Origin: Chroococcidiopsidaceae cyanobacterium YX2bin18
GTDB lineage: Bacteria > Cyanobacteriota > Cyanobacteriia > Cyanobacteriales > Chroococcidiopsidaceae
Reading direction: 5' to 3'
DNA length: 32,263 nt
Assembly: GCA_030446505.1 (NCBI GenBank)
Contig: JAUJND010000061.1
Coordinates: 1 to 32,263, forward strand
Position numbers and translations under genes: made by a program. The notes beneath the pieces were generated by a model. That model was not told where the DNA came from, did not search any database, and saw only the letters and a list, made by a program, of their open reading frames with translations. Below, in pieces: positions 1 through 8,885 of the stretch; position 1 is the first letter of the stretch; each line of letters starts with the position of its first letter.

Positions 1-94
1 GGATATGACATTTTTGCTAGCGCCGATATTGTCGGGAAGGATTCATATTTAATTGTAACCGTAAATATTTAGGCTCAATAGGGATTCCAGGGAG

Positions 95-337
95 CTAAGT
101 GAGAAGAGTCTCCAACAAGGCTCTCAGCAAGGCTTTGCCCCGCTTTTTGGTATTGTGGACAAACTCGAAAAAGCCTAAGTACAAGGGTAACTTTTCTTGA
201 GAGATGCCTCGATGAGGACGCAGCCACGAACGCAATAGCGACCAAAATCCCTCCATCGTGTTGACATGCACCTCACAAAATCCATCACCATCCTCATCCC
301 GCGCATACTCGCCTCGACCATGACCTGACTTTTCCCG
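95..337 (-). pseudogene. IS1595-family (ISXO2-like) transposase, C-terminal fragment
   Basis: Reading the minus strand from 337 to the stop at 97-95 gives about 80 residues with the end of an ISXO2-like DDE transposase: a HGRGEYARDED stretch, then VNTMEGFWSLLRSWLR, whose glutamate matches the last catalytic acid of the DDE triad, then LGFFEFVHNTKKRG. The N-terminal zinc-binding part and the two catalytic aspartates are absent, and a stop closes the frame at 338-340, so it cannot act alone. It abuts the start of another transposase fragment at 431, which suggests nested insertions at the edge of the conjugation cluster. I could not define terminal repeats. Confidence 0.6.
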
Positions 338-430
338 TTAAGTCTTGAAAAGCTTACGGTTAAAGGATTTAAGAAAGAGCATGGCAGATACGGTAAAGTG
401 ATGAAAATTTGGTGCTAAAGGTGACAAGCA

Positions 431-972
431 ATGCTTACCTGGTGGGAGAAAAATTTTGCAACTTTAGAACTCGGCGATCGCCGATTGAATGAGCGCGCAA
501 TGTCAATCGGGTATGTTCTAAGTCTTGGATTCGGCAAAGCACTGTCAGAAGTTTTCAGTAGTGGAACAGCACTCAAGAGAGCCTATGAGTTTTTGCCAAC
601 CCAAAAGTGGAATTTTCCAGCGTGATAGAACCGCACTGTCAAATGACGGCGGAGAATGTTGCAGAACACAAAGTGGTGCTATGCGTTGGAGACACGACTT
701 TTCTTGATTATGGCAGTATTGAGGCGAAAAAAGAAGGTTACGGTCCAATTGGTAAGGCAGGGAACGGTCTAGTATTGCACAGTGCTTTGGCTATAGAACC
801 GCAGAATGGTCAATCCTTGGGCTTGTTATCGCAAAAACTGTGGAATCGGGAGCCAAAGGCAAAGCCACCACAAGATGAAACCCCAACGCAGAAAAAACAA
901 AGACAAGCCGCAGCTCGTAAAAAAGCCCAAAACCGCCCGTTTGAACAAAAAGAATCGGGGCATAACAAGTAA
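431..972 (+). pseudogene. IS4-family (Tn5-like) transposase, frameshifted and truncated
   Basis: The N-terminus (431 to about 600) has the Tn5-type DNA-binding pattern: WWEKNFATLELGDRRLNER, then the RAYEF segment. A one-base shift near 600 moves the frame to 607-972, which carries VVLCVGDTTFLDY, the first catalytic aspartate region, and GPIGKAGNGLVLHSALA. The reading frame stops at 972 after a basic stretch. Tn5-like transposases are usually about 450 or more residues, so the second aspartate, the YREK region and the C-terminus are missing. It is therefore dead. Together with the IS1595 piece to its left it marks a degraded insertion hotspot beside the topoisomerase gene. Confidence 0.7.
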
Positions 973-995
973 TGGAACAAAAAACGGCAATAAGC

Positions 996-1030
996 CATGT
1001 ATATACATAGTCTCATCATGTATATACATG
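996..1030. promoter_or_regulatory. Pair of palindromes (CATGTATATACATG type) spaced 21 bp
   Basis: CATGTATATACATA (996-1009) and the perfect palindrome CATGTATATACATG (1017-1030) share the 12-bp core ATGTATATACAT. Their starts are 21 bp apart, two helical turns, so a dimeric protein bound to both would lie on one face of the DNA. The pair lies between the truncated IS4 transposase and the 3' end of the topoisomerase region. No gene start is close enough to assign a target. Confidence 0.45.
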
Positions 1031-1109
1031 GTGGGAATATAGCAAAAGCCAATAAGAACTCGCCTGAAGCCAAACACTAAACCCCTTGTTTGTAAGCATT
1101 ACAGGCTTA

Positions 1110-1412
1110 TTACGGTTTTCTGCTCCGATGATTGTTGTACCCCGACTTGTTCAATTTAGACCTGCTAGGCTGATTTGTATTTGTAGTAGGGGCAGTTTTA
1201 GCAGTTTTATTCGAGTTATTAGAGTCACTAACTTCGCCAAACTTCGGTGACCAAAACACGCCACGAGCAAGGAAAAAAGCTACATCTTTGTGATCTTCTT
1301 GCCTTCTTTTTAAGGGATCTGAGCAACGAAGCATCTGATGAGGCTCATTTCCCTTGGTATATTTGTACAGTTCGAGCGGCTTTTGACACACAGGGCATGG
1401 ATATTCGGTCAA
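1110..1412 (-). pseudogene. Detached C-terminal zinc-finger module of the topoisomerase
   Basis: About 100 residues starting TEYPCPVCQKPLELYKY, with a second cysteine in MLRCSDP and the tail GVFWSPKFGEV. This is a near copy of the last module of the upstream topoisomerase (TEYPCPVCAQPLEVYEY, MLRCSDP, GVFWSPVHGEV), including the trailing NQPSRS. Between the two the frame stays open in another phase: from about 1485 down to 1412 it reads a Ser/Asn/Thr-rich linker (VNNTSTSVNKNAKNSE). I infer that the topoisomerase once ended at 1110 with one more zinc-binding module, and that a single-base shift near 1485-1495 cut it off. It has no convincing start or ribosome site of its own. Confidence 0.6.
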
Positions 1413-1461
1413 GTTTTGTGGAGGTAGTGAGCCAATGGTTTCCGAATTTTTAGCATTCTTA

Positions 1462-3819
1462 TTAACAGAGGTAGACGTATTGTTTACCGGACCGACTTGG
1501 TTGATTAGATTTGGCGGGTGAAGCTACTTTTTCAGGGCTGTTAGACTTGCCGACTTCACCATGAACGGGCGACCAAAATACTCCCTTAGAAGCAAAATAA
1601 ACAGCCTGCTTATGGTCATCTTGCTTTCTTTTTACGGGATCTGAGCAACGAAGCATTTGTTTAAGTTCATTCCCCTTCTGGTATTCATATACTTCGAGTG
1701 GTTGAGCGCATACAGGACAGGGATACTCTGTAGCGGCTTGTGAATTAGAGCTTTCTTGGCAAGAAGTACCATCTGTGTTCTGCGGCAGCCGTTTTCTAGT
1801 GGCTGATCTTTCTGTTAAAGTTTCTTTAGCTCTGTGGTTTGAACTGTTAATGTTTCGGGCAGAATGTTCACTGGAGTAGGGCAATTCATATCCCTGTTGC
1901 TTATCTGACCAAAACATAGCTGTCCCGCAGCTAGAGTTCGAGCATTTGAGGAAGTGGTCAGTTTGCAGCTTTTTAGAGTTACAAAAAATCTTCTGCATCA
2001 GCCATTCGCACTTCGGGCAGTGGATATCTGTCAAAGTTGCTTGTTGCCTGCTGCCACTCGAAGTCTTACTGCCGTTTGAACTAACACTAGAGGTTGTTCC
2101 TAGAGATTTATAAGCAGCTTCGAGCGCTGGTGCAAAGTAAGTCTGATTCCAGTTAATGAGGTACTTCTCCCAGTTTTGTTTCCCCGAAGCGATCGCATCC
2201 AGTTGGGCTTCCATTTGAGCGGTAAACTCAGGCTCGATCATCTTAGGTAGCGTCTTACCCAAAAAGTCGTCAACTTCCATGCCCAGTTGAGTAGGTTGCA
2301 AACATCCTTTTAGCAAGATGGCATACTCGCGCTCGCGCAGTACCTTGACGGTGGGTGCGTAAGTCGAGGGTCTGCCAATGCCCTTTTTCTCCATCACCTG
2401 CACTAGCTTTGGTTCCGTGTATCGGGGTGGTGGCTGTGTTTGCTTCTTCTCAGAACCAGCATCCTTGAGCCTTAGTATTTGCTGCTGCTTTACTGTAGGA
2501 AGCTGTGAATCCTTTGATAAATCATTCCAGTAGCGCGTGTAACCAGCAAATGCTACTACTTGACCTCGTGCTTGCCAGAATGCTGTCCCCGACTGCGTAA
2601 CAATCCGTGTTTTCTGCAACTGGGCATTTTTACACTGCGAGGCGATCGCTCTACACCAGATCAGGCTATATAGTTTTGCCTCATCCTCACTCAGCTTTGC
2701 TCTTAGACTGTCAGGAGTATTGTTTACATGAGTTGGTCGAATTGCTTCATGTGCTTCTTGGGCGCTAGATGAGCTTTTTTGGGTAGCAATGCGCTCCGGC
2801 ACATTCTGAGGATCATGAGTAAGTAACCATTGCCGTGCATCCAAGCAGTAGTCCTCTGACAAAGCAACTGAGTCTGTTCGCATATAGGTAATATGACCAG
2901 ACTCATACAAGCTCTGAGCCAGCTTCATCGTTTTTTCTGAGCCATACTTCAGCCTTGAGCCAGCTGCTTGTTGTAGGCTTGATGTTATAAACGGTGCGGG
3001 CGGCTTACGAGTTGTGGTGGTAGCGTCCACAGAGACAACATGGTGAGGATTTGACTTTGCTTGAGCTACTAAAGAGTCAGCTTGAGCTTGAGACAGGACT
3101 CTTACTGACTCAACTTGCTTATCTTTTGAATTAGTGGCATCATCACTTCTATCGGCTCCTTTTTCTTTGTCGGCATCTGGGCTTACCGTAGTACCAGCGT
3201 AGTAAGCCCGGAATCCCTCATAGTCTACGTAGACGCTCCAGTAATCTTGCGGTACAAAGGCTTGGATCTCTCTTTCCCTTTGACAGAGTATATGGAGAGT
3301 AGCACTTTGCACCCGCCCCATTGACTTAGCGCCATTATTTAGTTTCCACAGAAGGGGAGAACCCTTGAATCCTACTAGCTTGTCAAGCGTATCTCGGCAG
3401 CGACCAGCAGCAACCAGATTCATATTCAAAGAACGCGGATGTGAGATCGCATTCCGAACTGCTTTTTCGGTAATTTCGGAATAAGTGACTCTTCGAGGGC
3501 TTTTAAGACGTAGCTGCTGGGCTAAGTGCCAGCCGATTGTCTCGCCTTCACGGTCGGGGTCAGTAGCAATATAGATTTCTGAGGCAAGTTTTACCGCTTC
3601 TCGCAGATCTTTGAGAACTTGTTTACCTCGTGTACCTCTGGGTACATAGCGACAATCAATGCGGTTTTGTTGAGAATCTAAGGTAAAACCTAAAGAGTCC
3701 TCCCCATCGTTCGCTAACTCAACTACATGACCCATAGTAGCTTTGATATTCCACCCAGAACCAAGAATTGATTTGAGCTTCTTTAGCTTTCCGGCACTTT
3801 CTATTAGTAATAGCTTCAC
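1462..3819 (-). CDS. topA: Type IA DNA topoisomerase (TopA-like)
   Basis: Cuts one DNA strand through a 5' phosphotyrosine and passes the other strand, relaxing negative supercoils. The TOPRIM domain opens with KLLLIESAGKLKKLKSILG and carries ATDPDREGE (metal-binding acids). VAAGRCRDTLDKLVGF and MGRVQSATL follow. The active-site motif YMRTDS supplies the catalytic tyrosine (residue 333 counted from the upstream ATG at 3882). The C-terminus has two cysteine clusters (HCPKC/CSNSSC and CPVC/MLRCSDP), as in zinc-finger TopA tails. I chose the GTG at 3819 because TopA family members start directly at KLLxIES. The ATG at 3882 adds 21 unrelated residues overlapping an inverted-repeat leader. It is the last gene of the conjugation cluster, presumably a plasmid-borne accessory copy for transfer or replication. 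A further zinc module is frameshifted off at 1110-1485. Confidence 0.9.
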   Translation of the reverse strand: MKLLLIESAGKLKKLKSILGSGWNIKATMGHVVELANDGEDSLGFTLDSQQNRIDCRYVPRGTRGKQVLKDLREAVKLASEIYIATDPDREGETIGWHLAQQLRLKSPRRVTYSEITEKAVRNAISHPRSLNMNLVAAGRCRDTLDKLVGFKGSPLLWKLNNGAKSMGRVQSATLHILCQREREIQAFVPQDYWSVYVDYEGFRAYYAGTTVSPDADKEKGADRSDDATNSKDKQVESVRVLSQAQADSLVAQAKSNPHHVVSVDATTTTRKPPAPFITSSLQQAAGSRLKYGSEKTMKLAQSLYESGHITYMRTDSVALSEDYCLDARQWLLTHDPQNVPERIATQKSSSSAQEAHEAIRPTHVNNTPDSLRAKLSEDEAKLYSLIWCRAIASQCKNAQLQKTRIVTQSGTAFWQARGQVVAFAGYTRYWNDLSKDSQLPTVKQQQILRLKDAGSEKKQTQPPPRYTEPKLVQVMEKKGIGRPSTYAPTVKVLREREYAILLKGCLQPTQLGMEVDDFLGKTLPKMIEPEFTAQMEAQLDAIASGKQNWEKYLINWNQTYFAPALEAAYKSLGTTSSVSSNGSKTSSGSRQQATLTDIHCPKCEWLMQKIFCNSKKLQTDHFLKCSNSSCGTAMFWSDKQQGYELPYSSEHSARNINSSNHRAKETLTERSATRKRLPQNTDGTSCQESSNSQAATEYPCPVCAQPLEVYEYQKGNELKQMLRCSDPVKRKQDDHKQAVYFASKGVFWSPVHGEVGKSNSPEKVASPAKSNQPSRSGKQYVYLC

Positions 3820-3839
3820 TATTGATTCTAATTTTGATT

Positions 3840-3895
3840 GTGAGTGGAAGCATAACTTTTCCGTGACGAGGTGCTTATACATCCACTCACGGAAA
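3840..3895 (-). promoter_or_regulatory. topA leader with two mutually exclusive stems
   Basis: On the topA sense strand TTTCCGTGAGTGGA (3895-3882) can pair in two ways. Its first nine bases match TCACGGAAA (3866-3858), leaving a 20-nt loop. Its last nine bases GTGAGTGGA match TCCACTCAC (3848-3840), leaving a 33-nt loop. Both stems are perfect 9-bp pairings. They share the bases GTGA, so only one can form at a time. The element ends about 20 nt before the GTG start of topA and begins about 40 nt after the stop of the preceding TPR gene. No U-run follows, so it does not look like a simple terminator. Confidence 0.5.
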
Positions 3896-3935
3896 CTTAT
3901 GGTTTTAGTCTTATTTGATGCTGCAAGTTAACTTT

Positions 3936-4511
3936 TTATTGTAAGCAATCTTCAGGCTGCTTGGGAAAGCACAAGTTGTGAACAGGATAATTTTTATCTA
4001 CTTTTTGGAAAAGCTGATCGATTCCTTGAACTCCATTTTCTTGTCCCCGTTGCTGATAGAAACTTTTAGCTTTGTTATAGTCATCAACCGCTTGTTGGTA
4101 GAGAGAGTTAGCGTTTTGACCCTCTTGAAATGCCTCAGCACTTAAGGTTGCTGCTTTCTGATAATCCTGACGCATTTGATGATGACGAGCAAAGTTTTGA
4201 TTCGTTTTATTAGATAACTTCTCTTGATAGTATTGTTGGATATTTAGCTTACCCCGTCCCAAGTAAGCTTCAACAAGCTCCGGTTTCATAGAAATTGCTT
4301 TTTTGTAAGCTTCTCGTGCCTCTTCCCGGTCTGTAGAAGGGCGTTGAGCAAACTCAACGAATTCCTCAGCAGTTTTAGGCTCTGGCGGACTTCCAGAAGA
4401 AAACAAAATGCCGAAAACGCCTATCCCAATGGTTCCTAGCAACAGGGAGCCAGGATTCTTGAGCATGATGAACATATGAATTCTTTGATAGTCCCATGCA
4501 CTTAGTGGCAT
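3936..4511 (-). CDS. TPR-containing membrane protein of the conjugation cluster
   Basis: A 191-residue protein with a single hydrophobic segment (about residues 21-38) followed by helical repeats. One clear TPR-like unit is AREAYKKAISMKPELVEAYLGRGKLNIQQ. A second partial unit is NSLYQQAVDDYNKAKSFYQQRG, and Gln/Lys-rich helices lie between. The topology predicts a membrane anchor with the TPR part on one side as a protein-binding scaffold. It lies between the coupling protein gene (28 bp upstream) and topA, so it probably belongs to the transfer apparatus. I do not recognise a specific family. The N-terminal 13 residues before MFIML may not be translated, because an internal ATG (residue 13 or 16) is also plausible. 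Confidence 0.7.
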   Translation of the reverse strand: MPLSAWDYQRIHMFIMLKNPGSLLLGTIGIGVFGILFSSGSPPEPKTAEEFVEFAQRPSTDREEAREAYKKAISMKPELVEAYLGRGKLNIQQYYQEKLSNKTNQNFARHHQMRQDYQKAATLSAEAFQEGQNANSLYQQAVDDYNKAKSFYQQRGQENGVQGIDQLFQKVDKNYPVHNLCFPKQPEDCLQ

Positions 4512-4539
4512 TGTTTTTGCTCCTTATCGAATTTTAAAA

Positions 4540-6285
4540 CTACATCATTTCAGCAAACTGTTCTGCCTCTGCTTTTAATTTATCTTCAACTTCTGTTTCG
4601 TTCTCAAGAGAAGCATCACTTCTAGGAAACATAGAGTCTACAGCTTGATATCGAATTTTTAGATGTTCAGTAGTAACTACTTCTTGAGAGCTACGTGCGC
4701 TCAACTTAGTCTTGATAGGTTCCCACATAGTTCTACTTCGTTTCTCGTATCTTTTTATTTCCGCTTTGGAGAATTTGATTTTTTGCTTAATTGGGACGAA
4801 AGACTCTCCTTCACTATGAAAACCAGGGCTGATCAACACAAACCGACCTCTAGGAAGCTTGAGAAACTGGCTGGCTTCAAGTAGTTTAACCGTGCGCTCT
4901 TGGTCGGAGTTATTTGTGCTTGCCTTACCACCACTACGACCGCGAGACTTCTGTTTATAACGAATTTCCTGCTCTCCTAAAAAATCGCTAAACAGCCGCG
5001 CTGAATCAAGTTCTTGAGGGTTGAAGATAGCTTTAGTCGCGCAAGCGCCAAGAATATCTCGTGCTAATTCCTTACCGTAAGCCTTCTCCAGTTGCACTAT
5101 ATTTTGAAACCCCAGTAAACAAACAAGTCCATCTTCGCGGCTTTCATTAATCCAGAAATAGAGCGAGGGTAGATAGAAGGTTCTAACTTCATCAAGCGCT
5201 AGAATCAGTGGATCTTGGCGAGGTCTAGCAACATTCCGGTTGACAATCATATGGACGATAGTAGCAAGCAGCGCTCCAATCACGTTGCGCTTTTCCCGGT
5301 CGAGTCCTAAGATAAGCAACTGTTTTCCCTTGAGGTCGAGCGGTATAGTCGTTTTACCGCAGAAAGCGCCTAACAACTCTGCCTTCATAAACTTGCTAAA
5401 GATGTTGTTAGCCGTGCCAATAATTGAGGAAACAGTACGTTCTGAATTAGCTACAGATAGCAATTGACCAAAGCTAGCGTATACCCAAGGATCAAGCTCT
5501 TGTTGTTTAGCCATGATCCGCTTAGGTAGATCTTCCAGACTTAACAATGCTTGGCAAGTCATCAGGTCTGGGTACTGCATTCCCTTAGCTAACATTAGAA
5601 TTGCTTCAATCAGCTGGTCGCCAGCATCAGTGAAGAACTGGTCCCCAGATGATTGATTGTTCATCTTAAAGTTCCTGTTTAAAACTTCAGCAATCTCACG
5701 CGCCATCAAAGAGTCTGAGTTAGATCTAAGAAAATCTAATGGATTGCAGACTTCCGATTCAGGATAGCCAGGAGCAAAAATTCGGACATCATACCCCCGC
5801 CTTGCTGCGTATTCGACCAGCCGCCTAGTTTGCGTAGGATACTTAAAATCATACACGATGGCTGGGAAACCTTGATCAATAGCTGAACGGATTGCAGGCT
5901 CAATGACCGAGATAGTTTTTCCAGAACCAGAGCCGCCACAAACTGCTATTCCGCATTGAGCATCTGGTAGATACAACAAGGGTTCATTTTTAGGAGAGTG
6001 GATGGGTCTAGCAATATATAAGCCAACAGCATTATGTTCACGCGATTGCATCTGCTCGCTTGCTTGACGGCGAGCCGCTGCTTTTTCTTTGCCCTTACCA
6101 AAGCGACCAGTAGCAAGTTTACCTTTCTTTTTACCGCCTAGAAGTGAGAAGGCTGCAAATGCAATAAGGCAGCAAAGTAGGATTAGACCGTTGCCTGACT
6201 TGAAGGAATTGACAAGACTATTTATTGATTGAGCGGAAGCTTCACCAACAACCTGCGTTGGTTGAGTTGTAGATTCTTGAGGCAT
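4540..6285 (-). CDS. VirD4/TraD-type T4SS coupling protein
   Basis: A 581-residue inner-membrane ATPase that brings the relaxosome to the secretion channel. The N-terminus has one membrane segment (about residues 33-50) followed by a very basic stretch, unlike the two segments common in proteobacterial VirD4. The Walker A motif GGSGSGKT is at about 117-124, followed by FPAIVYDFKYP. The Walker B motif LILALDEV is at about 360-367. The segment VCLLGFQNIVQLEKAYG is typical of VirD4/TraG C-terminal lobes. The acidic C-terminus (ENETEVEDKLKAEAEQFAEMM) may contact substrate. It is intact and clean of frameshifts. The upstream gene is the degraded repeat protein, and the TPR protein and topA follow. 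Confidence 0.9.
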   Translation of the reverse strand: MPQESTTQPTQVVGEASAQSINSLVNSFKSGNGLILLCCLIAFAAFSLLGGKKKGKLATGRFGKGKEKAAARRQASEQMQSREHNAVGLYIARPIHSPKNEPLLYLPDAQCGIAVCGGSGSGKTISVIEPAIRSAIDQGFPAIVYDFKYPTQTRRLVEYAARRGYDVRIFAPGYPESEVCNPLDFLRSNSDSLMAREIAEVLNRNFKMNNQSSGDQFFTDAGDQLIEAILMLAKGMQYPDLMTCQALLSLEDLPKRIMAKQQELDPWVYASFGQLLSVANSERTVSSIIGTANNIFSKFMKAELLGAFCGKTTIPLDLKGKQLLILGLDREKRNVIGALLATIVHMIVNRNVARPRQDPLILALDEVRTFYLPSLYFWINESREDGLVCLLGFQNIVQLEKAYGKELARDILGACATKAIFNPQELDSARLFSDFLGEQEIRYKQKSRGRSGGKASTNNSDQERTVKLLEASQFLKLPRGRFVLISPGFHSEGESFVPIKQKIKFSKAEIKRYEKRSRTMWEPIKTKLSARSSQEVVTTEHLKIRYQAVDSMFPRSDASLENETEVEDKLKAEAEQFAEMM

Positions 6286-6354
6286 GACTGAACTTCCATG
6301 CTGAATGGGTAAGGAGGCAACTATTGTGGGGAGAAAGATATTAATGCCAATTCG

Positions 6355-7296
6355 TTATGCGCCCAGTTCGACCGCACTCTTTGACTGCCGAGGTTGAACT
6401 CGCTGTGCTGCCGCCGCTAAATGCTGCTCAATTTGCTTACCAGTAGTCTCAAATTTAGAGATATCTTGAGGTGAAAGTTCTGTCCGAGTTGTGCCTCCTT
6501 GTTGACGCAGGATTTCTCCACGTCCATTCTTCGCTGTAATCGAAACATCATTTCCGCGCTGCTTAATTTGATAACTCTTGCCGTCAAAGACCTTCACACC
6601 AGGTGTTGTTTCTTTACCAAGGCATTGCACAAGATTTTTAGCAGTTTGGACAACTGAAGCAACCTGTTTCATCTCCCGTTTGACGAATTCATTACCAATT
6701 GCGTCAAATTTAGAGATATCTTGAGGTGAGAGATTAGCTTTTACTTGTCCATTTTGACTCTGTAAGATTACACCTCTGTCAGCTTTATCAGTAATGGTTA
6801 GGTTGTCCCCCTTTTGCTCAATTTTATAGGCGTGCTTTCCTTGAAACACCCTCGTTCCGTCTGCTCTTTCTTTACCAAAAGCCTGTACGAGTTTTTCTGC
6901 TGTTTGGATAACTGAATTTTCTGGTTTATCTATTTGTTGACGCACGGTGTCAATTTTTTTACCAATAACATTGAACTGGGATATATCTTTAGGCGAAAGA
7001 TTAGCTTTGATTTCTCCTGCTTGCGAATGTAAGATTACTCCCCGTCCATCCTGGGCAGTAATAGTAAGACCATATTCCTTCTGCTCGATGCGATAATTTT
7101 TACCCTCAAAAACTTTTTCCCCCGCTGCTGTATCCTTGCCAAACTTCTCTACGACAGAGAGGGCATTTAAGGCAACGGAGTTGTTAACGAGGTTCTGCTT
7201 TACTTTTAAAGTGCCAGCAGGAGCTAATTTTCCTAACTGTGCCACCTGGTTAAATGAGTCTGAGGAAGCAATATCATCCAGACCATATTTCTGCAT
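6355..7296 (-). CDS. C-terminal part of a repeat protein with three about 70-residue units
   Basis: 313 residues made mostly of three units near residues 48-112, 132-201 and 218-287. Each has the pattern (L/V)VxxxGK(D/E)...G..VF.GK.Y.I.Q....(L/V)(T/S)IT...(D/G)RG.IL...G.....LSP(Q/K)DIS.F. The units alternate short beta-strands and helices and resemble a small recurring fold. I know no named family. The ORF start at 7296 is internal: the same protein continues upstream in shifting frames to 8788, including a fourth degenerate unit (GYAIESEGKDVYSI, about 7440). It sits directly before the coupling protein, so a role in DNA processing or transfer is possible, but nothing in it shows an enzyme motif. 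Confidence 0.6.
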   Translation of the reverse strand: MQKYGLDDIASSDSFNQVAQLGKLAPAGTLKVKQNLVNNSVALNALSVVEKFGKDTAAGEKVFEGKNYRIEQKEYGLTITAQDGRGVILHSQAGEIKANLSPKDISQFNVIGKKIDTVRQQIDKPENSVIQTAEKLVQAFGKERADGTRVFQGKHAYKIEQKGDNLTITDKADRGVILQSQNGQVKANLSPQDISKFDAIGNEFVKREMKQVASVVQTAKNLVQCLGKETTPGVKVFDGKSYQIKQRGNDVSITAKNGRGEILRQQGGTTRTELSPQDISKFETTGKQIEQHLAAAAQRVQPRQSKSAVELGA

Positions 7297-8788
7297 TTGG
7301 TCACGAACTTGGAGAAAATCTCTTTGTTCGCCACTGGTCAGTATTATTTTCGATAACTCGCGGTCCCAGGACTGTGTGTTTAAACCGCATCACCTCACGA
7401 TTGTCATTATTTTTAATTGAGTAAACATCTTTCCCTTCCGACTCAATTGCATACCCTCTCCTTGGTAGACATTATCTTGAGCGCCTCTGTGGGGCATTCT
7501 GTGAAATAGGTCTAGCGCTGTTGTAGCGATCGCTCGGTCGCGCATCTTGTCGGGCGTTGTACGAACTGCATTAACAACTTGACTAGGTGCTTGCTTTAAA
7601 GCTTGTTGAGCCTTCTCGGGAGCTCTCTAAACGTATCTACTGCTTTATTGAGCCATTGCTTCAAAGCAGGTTCCTTTACAGTTTGCTCAACCCGGCGCTC
7701 TAAGACAATTAAACTTTGAAGAAATTTATCTGGCTTACAGTCTCTGGAGAAGATTGTTGCCCTTGCTCTGTGGTAGATTCTACGGCTTCTCGTCTTCTAC
7801 TTGCGTGGAGTCTGCCCCATCTTCTGCCACCTGGTCTGAACTTGGTTGCTCTACTTCACCTATCTGAGTTGCTAGGCACACCAACAGGCTGTTCTGCCGC
7901 TTTTACAGCTTCCAACGGCTCAGAAGACTTTGTTGAGTTGGTGTTGCTTTTTCTGGTGTTTATCAACTTCTGGGGCGGCAGTTACTTGGCTTGAAGGCAA
8001 TCGCTCTTTTAGAGAGATAGATTTTGCTTTATCTCAGCAGCAAGTTCGCTGAAGTTTATTAATTTCAACAATGCCTTTACTAAGTTTGTACACCACCTCA
8101 TCATTTACTTTGATGGTGGACAGCGCGATTCATCTTTTTATAGAGTTGAATCGCTTGAATGCTCTACTGCTGGTTGGGATAACGCATCTGCCAGGTACTC
8201 AACTTGCTTGGGTGTGAGTTTATTAATTTCAGGTGCTTGTCCTTCTACACCTCGGTAAGCAATCTCGCCCTACTTTTATGTCAATTTTAGGTTGTTTTTC
8301 GCCTTCTAACTCAACTTTAAGTTCAGGACTTCTCCCGAGTTGCTGAAGAATTCTTGCAATTAATGTTGCAGTTAACCTAGTTGTGTCTGTGTATATTTGC
8401 TGGTAGTCTCGTTCAATTGATTTTGCCTCACCATGATCGATTGCTTGCACAAGCCCCCCTCATCAATTCGTCATGTATTGCCAAATTCTTTTATGCGGTT
8501 GAGAATTAGCTGATTGCCCAATATTACGAATCCAAGTTCACCATCAATACCAATTTCTACAGAATCCTGGTTCTGTGTCTTCTGAAACAATTGCATTAAA
8601 AACTATCTCGCCATTTGTCCAGGTGTAAACAGGAATTTCATCAGTACCTCAATGGTTTCTGGTTGGTAACCAGAAGGAAATGGAGGCTTGGAAATAACTA
8701 CTGCTAAGTCTTCTGCTAGAGTTGGAAAATTATCCAGCATTTTGTAAGTATCATGATTAATTTTGGTTTGACTTGGTAGTTCTTGCAT
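7297..8788 (-). pseudogene. N-terminal two-thirds of the repeat protein, broken by at least eight frameshifts
   Basis: Following the minus strand and changing frame by one base where needed gives one continuous protein. It starts MQELPSQTKINHDTY at 8788, passes PVYTWTNGEIVFNAIVSED and DSVEIGIDGELGFVILGNQL, then DELMRG (next to a G6 run at 8452-8457). It continues through LVQAIDHGEAKSIERDYQQI and GVEGQAPEINKLTPKQVEYL, an acidic Ser/Gln/Glu-rich linker, PDKFLQSLIVLERRVEQTV and APEKAQQALKQAPSQVV, and joins the intact repeat ORF at 7296. The complete gene would be about 2.4 kb or 810 residues. The segments between shifts keep protein-like composition, so loss is recent or the read is locally poor. 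Function is unknown. Confidence 0.55.
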
Positions 8789-8885
8789 TGTGCTTCACCT
8801 TAAAAAAGTAGAGAATCTTTCTTGCCTAAACTAATAATTTTTATTAGCAGGTATTGATAATTTTAAATTTGAATAATTAGCTACG

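Noticed and set aside
1247..1453. Plus-strand ORF opposite the topoisomerase tail
   Set aside because: Antisense shadow of a clear zinc-finger module on the minus strand.
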